DNA of 36,099 nt from assembly GCA_017513795.1 (NCBI GenBank), contig JAFXEJ010000103.1, positions 1 through 36,099 on the forward strand. Direction: 5' to 3'. Below, in pieces: positions 8,361-15,874 of the stretch (the stretch's first letter is position 1; each line of letters opens with the position of its first letter). The notes under the pieces are model-generated. The model worked only from the letters and a program-made list of their open reading frames with translations. It was not told the origin of the DNA and ran no database searches. The position numbers and the translations under genes are program-made. The stretch is from Ruminococcus sp. (lineage in GTDB: Bacteria > Bacillota > Clostridia > Oscillospirales > Ruminococcaceae).

Positions 8361-8528
8361 AGGACGCCCAGTGGGCTGCATTATAATACGCATAATAGCC
8401 GTTTGTCGTACGGGTGAACTGTGTTCGTCCGCATGATATATGAATTTTACGGGACGTCGTGGACGCCCAACGGAAGTGCCCTTGGGGTACGCCGTCCCCT
8501 ACATATTGTGACAACCTTTATTTAATTA
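8361..8528. repeat. Intergenic direct repeat, copy 1 (upstream of HTH gene)
   Basis: This stretch matches 9264-9410 over most of its length, in the same orientation. Shared blocks include GGACGCCCAGTGGGC, ATAATAGCCGTTTGTCGTA, GGGTGAACTGTGTTCGTCCG, and GCCGTCCCCTACATATTGTG. Copy 1 has an extra segment of about 27 bases (around 8460-8490) in the second palindrome. These are REP-like units built on the GTAGGGG core. With 9264-9410 it brackets the HTH regulator gene. Confidence 0.75.
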
Positions 8529-8566
8529 ATCATTCGGATTAAGCATTGTATTTCCTCTCCACGAAT

Positions 8567-8597
8567 CGTAGAATTGCCTGTATATCGTAATTCTACG
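8567..8597. promoter_or_regulatory. Palindrome upstream of HTH gene, candidate operator
   Basis: CGTAGAATT (8567-8575) and AATTCTACG (8589-8597) form a perfect 9-bp inverted repeat with a 13-base centre, 64 bases before the HTH gene. The spacing would suit a dimeric HTH repressor acting on its own gene. A possible -10 box (TATACT near 8631) lies downstream of it. The function is inferred from position only. Confidence 0.4.
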
Positions 8598-8660
8598 GTT
8601 TGTGGGTGTACTTTTTCCCGTTTCCGGTCTATACTTTTTCTTGAAAGGAGGGCGATCAGA

Positions 8661-9254
8661 ATGAACCAGATCAAAACAGGTAAATTCATCGCACAGATAA
8701 GAAAAGAAAAGGGAATGACACAGAGACAGCTCGCTGACGAGCTTCTCATAAGCGACAAGACCGTTTCCAAATGGGAGACAGGCAAGGGTATGCCTGAGGT
8801 GTCGCTCATGATGCCTCTCTGTGAAGTTCTCGGCATAAACGTAAACGAGCTCCTCACGGGCGAGCGTATCCCCGATGAGAGCTACAAGGAGAAAGCTGAG
8901 GAAACTATGATGGATTTAATGAGAAACAAAAAAGGCAGAGGAAAAATTATCGCATTGATGATTCTGATATTACTTCTTATGCTTGCGCCTATGATTATCG
9001 TAGCCATACTTATAGAAAAGTACGACCTTCCCGAAAAGCTGGAAATCATTACGCTGATTCCGGCAATTATAGGTGCTGTGGCAATAATTTTCGTAGATTG
9101 CAGCATCGGTTATTATCAGTGCGAGGAATGCAATGAGAAATTTGTACCGAAATTAAGTGCAAACTACTTATTTGCAAACCACAAGCCTGATTCACGAAAA
9201 ATACGCTGCCCGAAATGCGGTAAGAACTGCTGGTGCAAGCATAATCTTTATTGA
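8661..9254 (+). CDS. Xre-family HTH regulator with two membrane helices and a zinc ribbon
   Basis: A 197-residue protein. Residues 6-65 form a Cro/C1-type helix-turn-helix (GKFIAQIRKEKGMTQRQLAD, then SDKTVSKWE, a typical recognition helix). A linker rich in charged residues leads to two hydrophobic helices (about 96-118 and 128-148). The C-terminal tail has two CxxC pairs, Cys154/Cys157 and Cys183/Cys186, which look like a zinc ribbon. The plan suggests a membrane-anchored DNA-binding protein that could sense an envelope or ligand signal. ATG 8661 was chosen because an AAAGGAGG ribosome site (8644-8651) precedes it and the HTH starts there. The gene lies alone between two direct repeats, with a palindrome 64 bases upstream. 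The target genes are unknown. Confidence 0.85.
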   Translation: MNQIKTGKFIAQIRKEKGMTQRQLADELLISDKTVSKWETGKGMPEVSLMMPLCEVLGINVNELLTGERIPDESYKEKAEETMMDLMRNKKGRGKIIALMILILLLMLAPMIIVAILIEKYDLPEKLEIITLIPAIIGAVAIIFVDCSIGYYQCEECNEKFVPKLSANYLFANHKPDSRKIRCPKCGKNCWCKHNLY

Positions 9255-9261
9255 ACCACTT

Positions 9262-9286
9262 CAGGGACGCCCAGTGGGCGTCCCTG
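9262..9286 (+). terminator. Hairpin after HTH gene
   Basis: CAGGGACGCCC (9262-9272) and GGGCGTCCCTG (9276-9286) form a perfect 11-bp stem with a 3-base loop, 8 bases after the HTH stop. Only a short AT-rich tail follows, not a clear T run, so it may act as an mRNA-stabilising hairpin instead of a terminator. It is also the first unit of the repeat at 9264-9410. Confidence 0.45.
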
Positions 9287-9410
9287 AATTATAATACGCA
9301 GAATAGCCGTTTGTCGTAGGGGTGAACTGTGTTCGTCCGCATGATATATGAATTTTACGGGACGTCGAGACGCCGTCCCCTACATATTGTGATATCCATT
9401 ATTTAATTTA
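9264..9410. repeat. Intergenic direct repeat, copy 2 (downstream of HTH gene)
   Basis: This is the second copy of the repeat at 8361-8528, in the same orientation. It has the shorter palindrome GGGACGTC-GAGAC-GCCGTCCCC and the unit GTAGGGGTGAACTGTGT (9316-9332), which recurs almost unchanged in the transposase remnant at 35960-35977. A further small REP-like palindrome, GGGCGAAC/GTTCGCCC (9467-9474/9478-9485), lies between it and rimM. Confidence 0.75.
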
Positions 9411-9550
9411 GCACTATAGGGACTTTTTGTTGGATTTTTGTATCATTCGGACGGAATTTAACATACGGGCGAACAAAGTTCGCCCCTACAATATGGTTGG
9501 TATCATGATTATATAATTACGCATTACAAATTAAAAAAACGGGAGGTTAT

Positions 9551-10054
9551 ATGAAAAAACAATATCTTGAAGCCGGAAAAATCGTTACAACTCACGGCAT
9601 AAAGGGCGAAGTGAAAATTATGCCCTACACCGACATACCGGAGCTTCTGTGCGAATTTGACAGGCTTTTTCTCGGAAAAAACCACGAAGAAATTTTCGTT
9701 GAGCGCTCCCGTGTATTCAAGGGAATGGTCATCGCAAAGCTGGAGGGAATAAGTACCGTCGAGGATGCTGAAAAGCTCCGGAACAAAATCCTTTATATGC
9801 ACCGTGACGACCTTGAACTTGATGAGGATACATACTTCATTCAGGACCTTATCGGCATGGAAGTAAAAGACGCTGATACTGGCTTTATGTACGGAAAAAT
9901 CGCCGATGTAATGCAGACTGGCGCAAACGATGTCTATGTGATAAAGGGCGAAGAAAAGGAATACCTTGTTCCGGCTATCGCTGACGTTGTTGTTTCTACG
10001 GATATCGACGGAAATATTATGACTATTCGTCCGCTGGAGGGGCTTTTTGAATGA
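9551..10054 (+). CDS. rimM: Ribosome maturation factor RimM
   Basis: A 167-residue protein that helps mature the 30S subunit by binding S19 and assisting 16S rRNA 3' domain assembly. The N-terminal RimM barrel starts KIVTTHGIKGEVKIMPYTD (about 9-27), and a PRC-barrel domain covers about 93-165 (DLIGMEVKD to IRPLEGLFE). The length is normal. A GGGAGG ribosome site lies at the start. It overlaps trmD by 4 bases (ATGA), so the two are translationally coupled. The usual partners of the pair, rpsP upstream and rplS downstream, are not here: repeats lie upstream, and a terminator follows trmD. Confidence 0.95.
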   Translation: MKKQYLEAGKIVTTHGIKGEVKIMPYTDIPELLCEFDRLFLGKNHEEIFVERSRVFKGMVIAKLEGISTVEDAEKLRNKILYMHRDDLELDEDTYFIQDLIGMEVKDADTGFMYGKIADVMQTGANDVYVIKGEEKEYLVPAIADVVVSTDIDGNIMTIRPLEGLFE

Positions 10055-10779
10055 AAATCGAAATCGCAACTCTTTTTCCTGAAATGTGCGAGGCTGTCCT
10101 CGGAGAAAGCATCGTGGGACGTGCCCGAAAAGCTGGAAAAATAGAGGTAAACTGCCGTCAGATACGGGAATATACTCAGGATAAGCACCGCCGTGTAGAT
10201 GATACTCCCTACGGCGGCGGAATGGGTATGGTCATGCAGTGCGAGCCTATCTACAACTGCTACAAGGCAGTCTGCGAGGATCTCGGCACTAAACCGCATA
10301 CTATATATATGTCCCCGAAAGGAAAGGTTCTCGACCAGAAAAGAGTTGTTGAGCTTTCAAAAATGGATAATATCCTCATTATCTGCGGTCACTATGAGGG
10401 CGTTGATCAGCGTGTTATAGACAAAATCGTGGACGAGGAAATCTCTATTGGCGACTATGTTCTTACCGGCGGCGAGCTTCCGGCAATGGTGCTTGCTGAC
10501 GCTGTTGCAAGAATGTGTCCCGGAGTTCTCTCTGACGACGTATGCTTCACGGACGAAAGTATCTACAGCGGTCTGCTGGAATATCCGCACTACACACGTC
10601 CTGAAGTCTGGGAGGAAATGCCGGTTCCGCCGGTGCTTCTGACGGGACACCACGCTAATATCAGCAAGTGGAGACATGAGCAGAGTCTTGAGATCACCGC
10701 CGAAAGACGGCCTGATCTCCTTGAACAGTATCTGATAGATAATCCGCCGCCTCCGCCCAAGAAAAAAAGAAGAAAATAA
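10051..10779 (+). CDS. trmD: tRNA (guanine-37-N1)-methyltransferase
   Basis: A 242-residue SPOUT methyltransferase that places a methyl group on N1 of G37 next to the anticodon, preventing frameshifting. Seen in the sequence: YGGGMGMVMQCEPIYN (about 55-70), the AdoMet-binding knot region GHYEGVDQRVID (about 113-124), SIGDYVLTGGELPAMV (about 131-146) and the C-terminal domain with GLLEYPHYTRP and LLTGHH. The C-terminus carries an unusual tail of five prolines followed by basic residues (PPPPPKKKRRK), beyond the normal end of the family. It is coupled to rimM by a 4-base overlap and followed by an intrinsic terminator. Confidence 0.97.
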   Translation: MKIEIATLFPEMCEAVLGESIVGRARKAGKIEVNCRQIREYTQDKHRRVDDTPYGGGMGMVMQCEPIYNCYKAVCEDLGTKPHTIYMSPKGKVLDQKRVVELSKMDNILIICGHYEGVDQRVIDKIVDEEISIGDYVLTGGELPAMVLADAVARMCPGVLSDDVCFTDESIYSGLLEYPHYTRPEVWEEMPVPPVLLTGHHANISKWRHEQSLEITAERRPDLLEQYLIDNPPPPPKKKRRK

Positions 10780-10792
10780 CTGCAAAGACAGC

Positions 10793-10822
10793 AAGGGCGC
10801 ATCCATAAGAGCGCCCTTTTTA
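10793..10822 (+). terminator. Intrinsic terminator after rimM-trmD
   Basis: AAGGGCGC (10793-10800) and GCGCCCTT (10811-10818) form an 8-bp GC-rich stem with a 10-base loop, followed by TTT. It begins 14 bases after the trmD stop. Confidence 0.85.
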
Positions 10823-10892
10823 ATGCGTAATTCATAACTGTGGAACGTTGAGGACACTGACGGGCGGATGATTGCAACATAATTACGCATTA
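10821..10892. repeat. 72-bp unit with 12-bp inverted ends (TAATGCGTAATT)
   Basis: TAATGCGTAATT at 10821-10832 and its inverse AATTACGCATTA at 10881-10892 bound a 72-bp piece that contains a GGGCGGATG REP-like core. The same 12-mer occurs singly at 9515-9526 and 21826-21837. The remaining gap, 10893-11185, is AT-rich, and I see no gene, RNA or clear signal in it. Confidence 0.45.
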
Positions 10893-11185
10893 AGGCAGTC
10901 CCTACAATTCGTCAACAAAAATTTTTATATGACATAATATTTAAATAATCCGAAATATTTCGTTAAATATTTTTGTTTAGACATTATTACTTCTCGTATA
11001 TACCAAAACGCAAATTCCATTTAGAAGAATTTCATATAATCTTTTGTGGAATATTATGTAACATTACCAATTAGAATCAACAATTCTTTGTAGTGATAAT
11101 AAACAAGCAAGCAAGATAATTTCAGCTGTGATTTAATCTAAATGTAGAATTTATTGAAATATCTTCATTTATGCGAAAAAATCCG

Positions 11186-11214
11186 TTGACTATCCTGATT
11201 TTTGAATGTATAAT
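11186..11214 (+). promoter_or_regulatory. Sigma-A promoter of the HPr gene
   Basis: TTGACT (11186-11191) and TATAAT (11209-11214) are 17 bases apart. Transcription would start near 11221 and give a leader of about 110 bases. Confidence 0.75.
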
Positions 11215-11245
11215 GATATCAGCAAAGGACAGCAAAAAATACACC

Positions 11246-11302
11246 GCCCTCAACTGTAAGTGCGGCGCTGTCTGCATTTGCATCTTCAGCGTTTGAGAGG
11301 GC
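11246..11302 (+). promoter_or_regulatory. Folded 5' leader of the HPr mRNA
   Basis: The leader can fold: GCCCTC (11246-11251) pairs with GAGGGC (11297-11302), and inside it CGCTG (11266-11270) pairs with CAGCG (11287-11291) with a further TGCA/TGCA pair. No T run follows, so it is not a terminator. It lies just before the ribosome site and could affect translation or mRNA stability. I do not recognise a known riboswitch. Confidence 0.35.
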
Positions 11303-11330
11303 TGAAATTAAGAGAATAGGAGAGTTGTAT

Positions 11331-11603
11331 ATGTTTGTTAAAGAAGTAATGGTTAAGAATCAGGTTGGACTTCACGCAAGACCGGCTACCTTCTTCATTC
11401 AGAAGGCTAACGAATTCAAGTCATCTATCTGGATCGAAAAGGAAGAGCGCAGAGTTAACGCTAAGAGCCTCCTCGGCATTCTTTCTCTTGGTATCGTAGG
11501 CGGAACTAACATCAAGGTTATCGCTGACGGTGCTGACGAAAAGGCTGCTGTAGAAGCACTTGTTGAGCTCGTTGACAGCGGTTTCAGCGAGGAAAGCAGA
11601 TAA
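11331..11603 (+). CDS. ptsH: HPr family phosphocarrier protein
   Basis: A 90-residue HPr, the small phosphocarrier that passes phosphate from enzyme I to sugar-specific EII proteins. The active-site histidine is in VGLHARPATFF (His at about 16). The regulatory serine of Gram-positive HPr, phosphorylated by HPr kinase and used for CcpA-dependent catabolite control, fits the Ser of NAKSLLGILSLG (about 45-56). Keeping the histidine argues against Crh. ATG 11331 follows an AGGAGAG site (11318-11324); an in-frame TTG at 11325 is too close to that site. The gene stands alone with its own promoter and terminator, and no ptsI is in the window. Confidence 0.92.
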   Translation: MFVKEVMVKNQVGLHARPATFFIQKANEFKSSIWIEKEERRVNAKSLLGILSLGIVGGTNIKVIADGADEKAAVEALVELVDSGFSEESR

Positions 11604-11637
11604 TTCTTTCCACTTTTTTATGATTTCTGATAAAGTT

Positions 11638-11670
11638 CCGGCCGTTACATTTGCGTAACGACCGGTTTTG
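11638..11670 (+). terminator. Intrinsic terminator after HPr gene
   Basis: CCGGCCGTTAC (11638-11648) and GTAACGACCGG (11654-11664) form a stem with one mismatch and a 5-base loop, followed by TTTTGTTTT. It lies between the convergent genes for HPr and SpoIVB. The T run favours the plus strand. Confidence 0.85.
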
Positions 11671-11672
11671 TT

Positions 11673-12899
11673 TTATCCGTCGAGATATTCAGCCATATTA
11701 TCAGCAAAAACTGCATATCCTCTCGTCGGATCGGCAACAAATACATGCGTTACTGCCCCGACAAGACGTCCGTTCTGTATTATCGGACTGCCGCTCATTC
11801 CCTGAATTATGCCGCCCGATTTCTTCAGAAGACGTTTATCGGTTATCCTTATGACCATATTTTTTGTGGATTCTCCGCTGTTGAAGTCTATGCTCTCAAT
11901 CTCTATCTTATACTTCTCCGGAGTTTTTCCGCTTACGGTTGTGAGAATTTCCGCTTCACCGGTCGTTATATCCTGACGATATCCCATGACGTATTCACAC
12001 GAATCACCGCAAAGCTTCTTTATACTCTCCTCGTTAAGTCTGCCGAAAACTCCGCAGCTGCTGTTGCGTTCAAGAATACCATACGTTCCCGATGTGAAGC
12101 TTCCACGAAGTTCACCGGGAATTCCCTTTTCACCTCTGCGGGCTTCCGTTATCTCAACGGGAACGGCTTCTCCGCTGTATACAGGCACAAGTCCGCCCGT
12201 GTCGGAATCGCAGATAGGATGTCCAAGTCCGGCAAATTCGCCGGTTTCCTTGTTGATAAAGGTCATCGTACCTATTCCGGCTATACTGTCACGAACCCAC
12301 ATTCCGCCTCGCCACATATTGTTCTTTTCAGAAAATACAGGACGAAGCTGTACGGTAAATTCCGTATCATTGCGGCTGACAAGCAAGCTTATCTCTCTGC
12401 CGCCGCTCTGCGAAATAATTTCCTGTAAGCGGCTGTTGGAAACAAGTGCTTCTCCGTTGGCAGATTTTATTATATCTCCAGTCACAATGCCGGCATCCTC
12501 TGCCGGACAGCTTGTATTTCCGCTTATATCCGTAACTGCTCCAAGCTCAGTGACCATAACTCCGTCCATGAGAAGCTTTATTCCGAAAGGATATCCGCAC
12601 GGAATCAGCACAGGAGCTTCCTTTTCCGTCACGCTGACGCTCTTTACAGGTATCGCACCAAAAAGTGAAAGCGTTACCTGTTTTGTTTCCGGAGATCCAC
12701 CGGAGGTCTGTATGACCGCATCCTGATATGCAGAACAGCTTATTTCCGGATATTCTGCGATTTTAAGCTGTGAAGCCGGCTCGATAGTCACCGCCGACGG
12801 AAGCTTTGATGAATAATATCCGGCTGTTCCGAAAACACAGAGAAACGCCGCAGAAAGCAGTGCTCCCACTGACCTTATTATTTTTCTTTTAAGCTGCAT
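11673..12899 (-). CDS. spoIVB: SpoIVB serine peptidase
   Basis: A 408-residue protein of the sporulation peptidase family S55. In spore formers SpoIVB is secreted from the forespore and cleaves SpoIVFA, releasing pro-sigma-K processing in the mother cell. The N-terminal hydrophobic helix (about 9-29) would anchor or export it. A PDZ domain spans about 112-188 (VTELGAVTDIS to VQLRPV). The peptidase domain has His227 in GLGHPICD, Asp354 in RITDKRLL and the nucleophile serine in GMSGSP (367-372). Length and layout fit the family. An AAGGAAGG ribosome site precedes ATG 12899. It is a sign that the organism sporulates or descends from spore formers; no other sporulation gene is nearby. Confidence 0.93.
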   Translation of the reverse strand: MQLKRKIIRSVGALLSAAFLCVFGTAGYYSSKLPSAVTIEPASQLKIAEYPEISCSAYQDAVIQTSGGSPETKQVTLSLFGAIPVKSVSVTEKEAPVLIPCGYPFGIKLLMDGVMVTELGAVTDISGNTSCPAEDAGIVTGDIIKSANGEALVSNSRLQEIISQSGGREISLLVSRNDTEFTVQLRPVFSEKNNMWRGGMWVRDSIAGIGTMTFINKETGEFAGLGHPICDSDTGGLVPVYSGEAVPVEITEARRGEKGIPGELRGSFTSGTYGILERNSSCGVFGRLNEESIKKLCGDSCEYVMGYRQDITTGEAEILTTVSGKTPEKYKIEIESIDFNSGESTKNMVIRITDKRLLKKSGGIIQGMSGSPIIQNGRLVGAVTHVFVADPTRGYAVFADNMAEYLDG

Positions 12900-13029
12900 T
12901 CTTCAAAAACCTTCCTTATGAGTTGAACAGAATTACGGAGTTGTGCTCCGATATCTGTCCGAAGATTATTATATTTCATTTGCACCGGATTACTATTGAA
13001 AATCTTTTCAATAAATTGGAGATTTCACC

Positions 13030-13545
13030 ATGAAAAAAATTCACAAAAAACAAAAACCAATCATGACAGCCGCTAAAATTCTGCTTATCGTACTTACCGC
13101 TGTCTACCCATTTTTTATGACTATGATGACCGGTATCGGTATCCTCAGCAAAAGCGGAAGCTATGGCAGTAAAATCACATTCTGCGGTGCGGCTCTTGTT
13201 ATCTCCGGAGCATCCCTGACAGCAGCAGCGATACTCTGCCTTTTCAGAAAAAGTCTGCCGAATCTGCTTTCAATGTGTATTGCTCTGCCGTCATTCGCCG
13301 TATGCATGGCGGTTCTCTGCAAGCTTATCTCTCATGCTGAATCTGCCGGCTGGATGGGACATGGTATGTACTCTGCCGTTCCTGTCGCAGATATGTACAG
13401 ACAGCGAATTTTCCCCGTTATACTGCCGTTTCTGCTGACTATTACCATCGCCGCAATACAGTATTTTTCCTACTCTGCCGCAGAAGAACGCCGTGAAAAA
13501 AAACGCAGAAAAAATGCTCCGGCACCGAAAATTATTGATTCATGA
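13030..13545 (+). CDS. Small multi-pass membrane protein, unknown
   Basis: A 171-residue protein that I do not recognise. It has a basic N-terminus (KKIHKKQK) and about four hydrophobic helices (roughly 13-38, 49-71, 78-100 and 126-148). The tail is strongly basic (EERREKKRRKN), which points to a cytoplasmic C-terminus. Between helices 3 and 4 lies a short loop rich in Gly, Met and His (SAGWMGHGMYS). A GGAGATT ribosome site precedes ATG 13030. It is divergent from spoIVB across a 130-base gap with no promoter I can name with confidence. The T-box leader of leuA follows. Confidence 0.7.
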   Translation: MKKIHKKQKPIMTAAKILLIVLTAVYPFFMTMMTGIGILSKSGSYGSKITFCGAALVISGASLTAAAILCLFRKSLPNLLSMCIALPSFAVCMAVLCKLISHAESAGWMGHGMYSAVPVADMYRQRIFPVILPFLLTITIAAIQYFSYSAAEERREKKRRKNAPAPKIIDS

Positions 13546-13615
13546 TCTATTGTTGACGAGTTTACGGAATTTATTCAGCTGAAAAAATTTTTCGGAAAAT
13601 TTTTTCAAAAAACTC

Positions 13616-13644
13616 TTGACAAATCAAAAATCGACTGCTATAAT
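13616..13644 (+). promoter_or_regulatory. Sigma-A promoter of the leuA leader
   Basis: TTGACA (13616-13621) and TATAAT (13639-13644) are 17 bases apart, both boxes consensus. It would start the T-box transcript near 13651. Confidence 0.9.
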
Positions 13645-13650
13645 AATGTC

Positions 13651-13933
13651 AATATCGAAAATGCGATGAAGGGAAATAAAGCCTGTAGAATTTTCACAGA
13701 GAGCTGTCGGTGGTGAAAGACAGTAAAACGAAACGGGTCATAGCTCCTCCCTGAGCATCCGGCTGAAAACCGCTCTGCGGAAATTAGGTTTGGACGGCTT
13801 CTCCCGTTACAGAGATATGCGTTAATCCGACGCAGATGAGTGGGCGCAATACGCCAAGAAGAGTGGTACCACGGAGTATCTCAGTTCGTAACTTCGTCTC
13901 TTCCATACCTTGTGTATGGAAGGGACTTTTTTT
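13651..13933 (+). promoter_or_regulatory. T-box leader controlling leuA
   Basis: T-box leaders bind a specific tRNA and stop transcription when that tRNA is charged. The T-box core reads AAGAGTGGTACCACGG (about 13859-13874), close to the consensus AGGGTGGNACCGCG. Upstream, CTGTC-GGTGGTGAAA-GACAG (about 13704-13723) fits the distal end of stem I with its conserved GGTG loop, and GATGAAGGGA near 13665 fits the stem base. Two CTC triplets at 13744-13749 are candidate specifier codons. CUC is leucine, in agreement with the downstream gene, but I have not folded the leader to prove which triplet is read. It ends in the terminator at 13896-13933. Confidence 0.9.
13896..13933 (+). terminator. T-box-controlled terminator before leuA
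   Basis: GTCTCTTCCATAC (13896-13908) and GTATGGAAGGGAC (13914-13926) form a 13-bp stem with one G-U pair and a 5-base loop, followed by seven T. In the T-box scheme the T-box sequence pairs alternatively to prevent this stem when uncharged tRNA is bound. Confidence 0.9.
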
Positions 13934-13973
13934 GTTATCTGATCGGATTAAAAAATGATTGGAGGAAAATTTT

Positions 13974-15635
13974 ATGAAAAATGTAAACAAGTACACCCGC
14001 CAGTTCTTTGAAGCTCCGGCAACTCAGATGAAATGGACTAAAAAATCATGTGTCGAAAAGGCTCCTATCTGGTGCAGCGTCGATCTGAGAGACGGAAATC
14101 AGGCTCTTATCATCCCCATGAGCCTCGACGAAAAGCTTGAATTCTTCAACAAACTCGTTGAACTCGGCTTCAAGGAAATTGAAATTGGTTTTCCTGCTGC
14201 ATCCGAAACAGAATACGACTTCTGCCGCACTCTTATCGAACAGAATATGATTCCCGACGACGTTACCATTCAGGTACTCACTCAGTCAAGAGAACACATC
14301 ATCCACAAGACCTTTGAGGCTCTCAAGGGATGCAAAAATGCTATCGTTCATCTCTATAATTCGACCTCCCTCGCTCAGCGTGAACAGGTTTTCCGCAAAA
14401 GCAAGGAGGAAATCATCGAAATCGCTGTGACAGGCGCAAGGCTCTGCAAGGAATATCGTGAAAAATATGAGGGCAACTTCCGTTTTGAGTATTCCCCCGA
14501 AAGCTTTACCGGTACTGAACCGGAATTCGCTCTTGAGATATGCAATGCTGTCCTCGATATCTGGCAGCCTACTCCCGATGACAAGGCTATCATAAATCTG
14601 CCGGTAACTGTTCAGGTTTCCATGCCACACGTCTACGCAAATCAGGTGGAATATATGTGCGACAATCTCAGATACAGGGAAAACGTTATTGTTTCGCTCC
14701 ACCCTCACAACGACAGAGGATGCGCCGTAGCTGATACTGAAATGGGACTCCTCGCCGGCGCTGACCGTGTTGAGGGAACTCTTTTCGGAAACGGCGAAAG
14801 AACAGGCAACGTTGATATTATCACCCTCGCTATGAATATGTACTCTCAGGGCGTTGATCCGGAGCTTGATTTCTCCGATATCCCGTCAATTACGGAGCTT
14901 TACACCAAGGTCACAAGAATGGAAGTCCATGAACGCTCTCCATATTCCGGAAAGCTCGTTTTTGCGGCATTCAGCGGTTCTCATCAGGACGCTATCGCAA
15001 AGGGAATGAAGTGGCGTGAGGACGGCAATTCCGAACACTGGACGGTTCCCTATCTCCCGATTGATCCGGAAGATATCGGCAGAGAATATTCCGCAGATGT
15101 TATCAGAATCAACAGCCAGTCCGGCAAGGGCGGCATAGGTTACATCCTCGAAACACGCTTCGGATATAATCTTCCCAAGAAAATGCGTGAGGCTCTCGGT
15201 TACATGGTCAAGAGCGTTTCCGACCACAAGCACAAGGAGCTTCTTCCCGACGAGGTATACCAGATATTCAAAACGAATTTCGTGGATATCACCGAACCGC
15301 TTAAAATCACGAAAACAAGCTATGACCGCAGCTGCGGCATCGAAGCGACTGTAAGCCTCGAATTCAACGGCAGAGTTGCTTCCGCTACAAACAACGGTAA
15401 CGGTCGTCTTGACGCTGTCAGCAACGCTATCCGCTCCTATACCGGAATCGACTACAACATAAATACTTACACCGAACACGCTCTCGAAGTAGGTTCGGCT
15501 TCAAAGGCTGTTTCTTATGTAGAAATTATCGGCGAAAACGGCGCAAGCTTCTGGGGAACAGGTATTGATACAGATATCGTGGAATCCTCTATCAAGGCTC
15601 TCGTAAGCGCTGTAAACAATATGCTTAAAGGCTGA
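13974..15635 (+). CDS. leuA: 2-isopropylmalate synthase, long (LeuA2) type
   Basis: A 553-residue enzyme that condenses acetyl-CoA with 2-oxoisovalerate, the first committed step of leucine synthesis. The catalytic HMGL-like barrel begins with WCSVDLRDGNQAL (about 32-44; the metal-binding Asp is in RDGNQ), and the metal histidines lie in SLHPHNDRGCAVAD (about 241-254). LFGNGERTGNVD follows. The C-terminal part (about 425-550) fits the leucine-sensing LeuA dimer domain, so feedback inhibition by leucine is likely. Length and motifs fit the longer second LeuA family better than the roughly 510-residue form. ATG 13974 follows GGAGG at 13961-13965; an in-frame TTG inside that site was rejected. 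It is controlled by the T-box leader just upstream. Confidence 0.95.
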   Translation: MKNVNKYTRQFFEAPATQMKWTKKSCVEKAPIWCSVDLRDGNQALIIPMSLDEKLEFFNKLVELGFKEIEIGFPAASETEYDFCRTLIEQNMIPDDVTIQVLTQSREHIIHKTFEALKGCKNAIVHLYNSTSLAQREQVFRKSKEEIIEIAVTGARLCKEYREKYEGNFRFEYSPESFTGTEPEFALEICNAVLDIWQPTPDDKAIINLPVTVQVSMPHVYANQVEYMCDNLRYRENVIVSLHPHNDRGCAVADTEMGLLAGADRVEGTLFGNGERTGNVDIITLAMNMYSQGVDPELDFSDIPSITELYTKVTRMEVHERSPYSGKLVFAAFSGSHQDAIAKGMKWREDGNSEHWTVPYLPIDPEDIGREYSADVIRINSQSGKGGIGYILETRFGYNLPKKMREALGYMVKSVSDHKHKELLPDEVYQIFKTNFVDITEPLKITKTSYDRSCGIEATVSLEFNGRVASATNNGNGRLDAVSNAIRSYTGIDYNINTYTEHALEVGSASKAVSYVEIIGENGASFWGTGIDTDIVESSIKALVSAVNNMLKG

Positions 15636-15697
15636 TAAAAAATTTTGTTCAAAACTGTAAAAATTCAACAAAATATTTCTTAATATTATCATTTGTA

Positions 15698-15726
15698 TTG
15701 ATTTTATCGACCGAAGGTGTTATAAT
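15698..15726 (+). promoter_or_regulatory. Sigma-A promoter of the ilvB leader
   Basis: TTGATT (15698-15703) and TATAAT (15721-15726) are 17 bases apart, about 44 bases before the leader peptide start. It gives the ilv genes their own transcript in addition to any read-through from leuA. Confidence 0.75.
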
Positions 15727-15769
15727 TTAAATAAGAGTATTCAAAGTCTGAGCAAAGGAGCATTTAATA

Positions 15770-15874
15770 ATGAGATCAACCGTTATTTTTTCCGGTATAG
15801 TCATTATTAAAAGCGCAGTCATTAACATTTCCGGCTGCCGCTTCAGTTCATTCTGCCCGCAGGACTTTGAGTAA
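15770..15874 (+). CDS. ilvB leader peptide, Ile/Val-rich (34 residues)
   Basis: A short reading frame starts at ATG 15770, 9 bases after a strong AAAGGAG ribosome site (15754-15760), and ends at TAA 15872-15874. It encodes 34 residues. Of the first 20, nine are Ile or Val: Val5, Ile6, Ile10, Val11, Ile12, Ile13, Val17, Ile18 and Ile20; there is no Leu. The run Ile-Val-Ile-Ile at 10-13 is the densest. This is the form of an attenuator leader peptide, in which the ribosome pauses at Ile/Val codons when the charged tRNAs are scarce. Downstream lie a hairpin, an alternative pairing segment and a terminator. The peptide itself probably has no other role. I inferred it by reading; it is too short for standard gene callers. 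Confidence 0.75.
   Translation: MRSTVIFSGIVIIKSAVINISGCRFSSFCPQDFE

Noticed and set aside
8361..9410. CRISPR array
   Set aside because: The repeats here and elsewhere are few, long and unevenly spaced, with no short regular repeat-spacer pattern and no cas gene.
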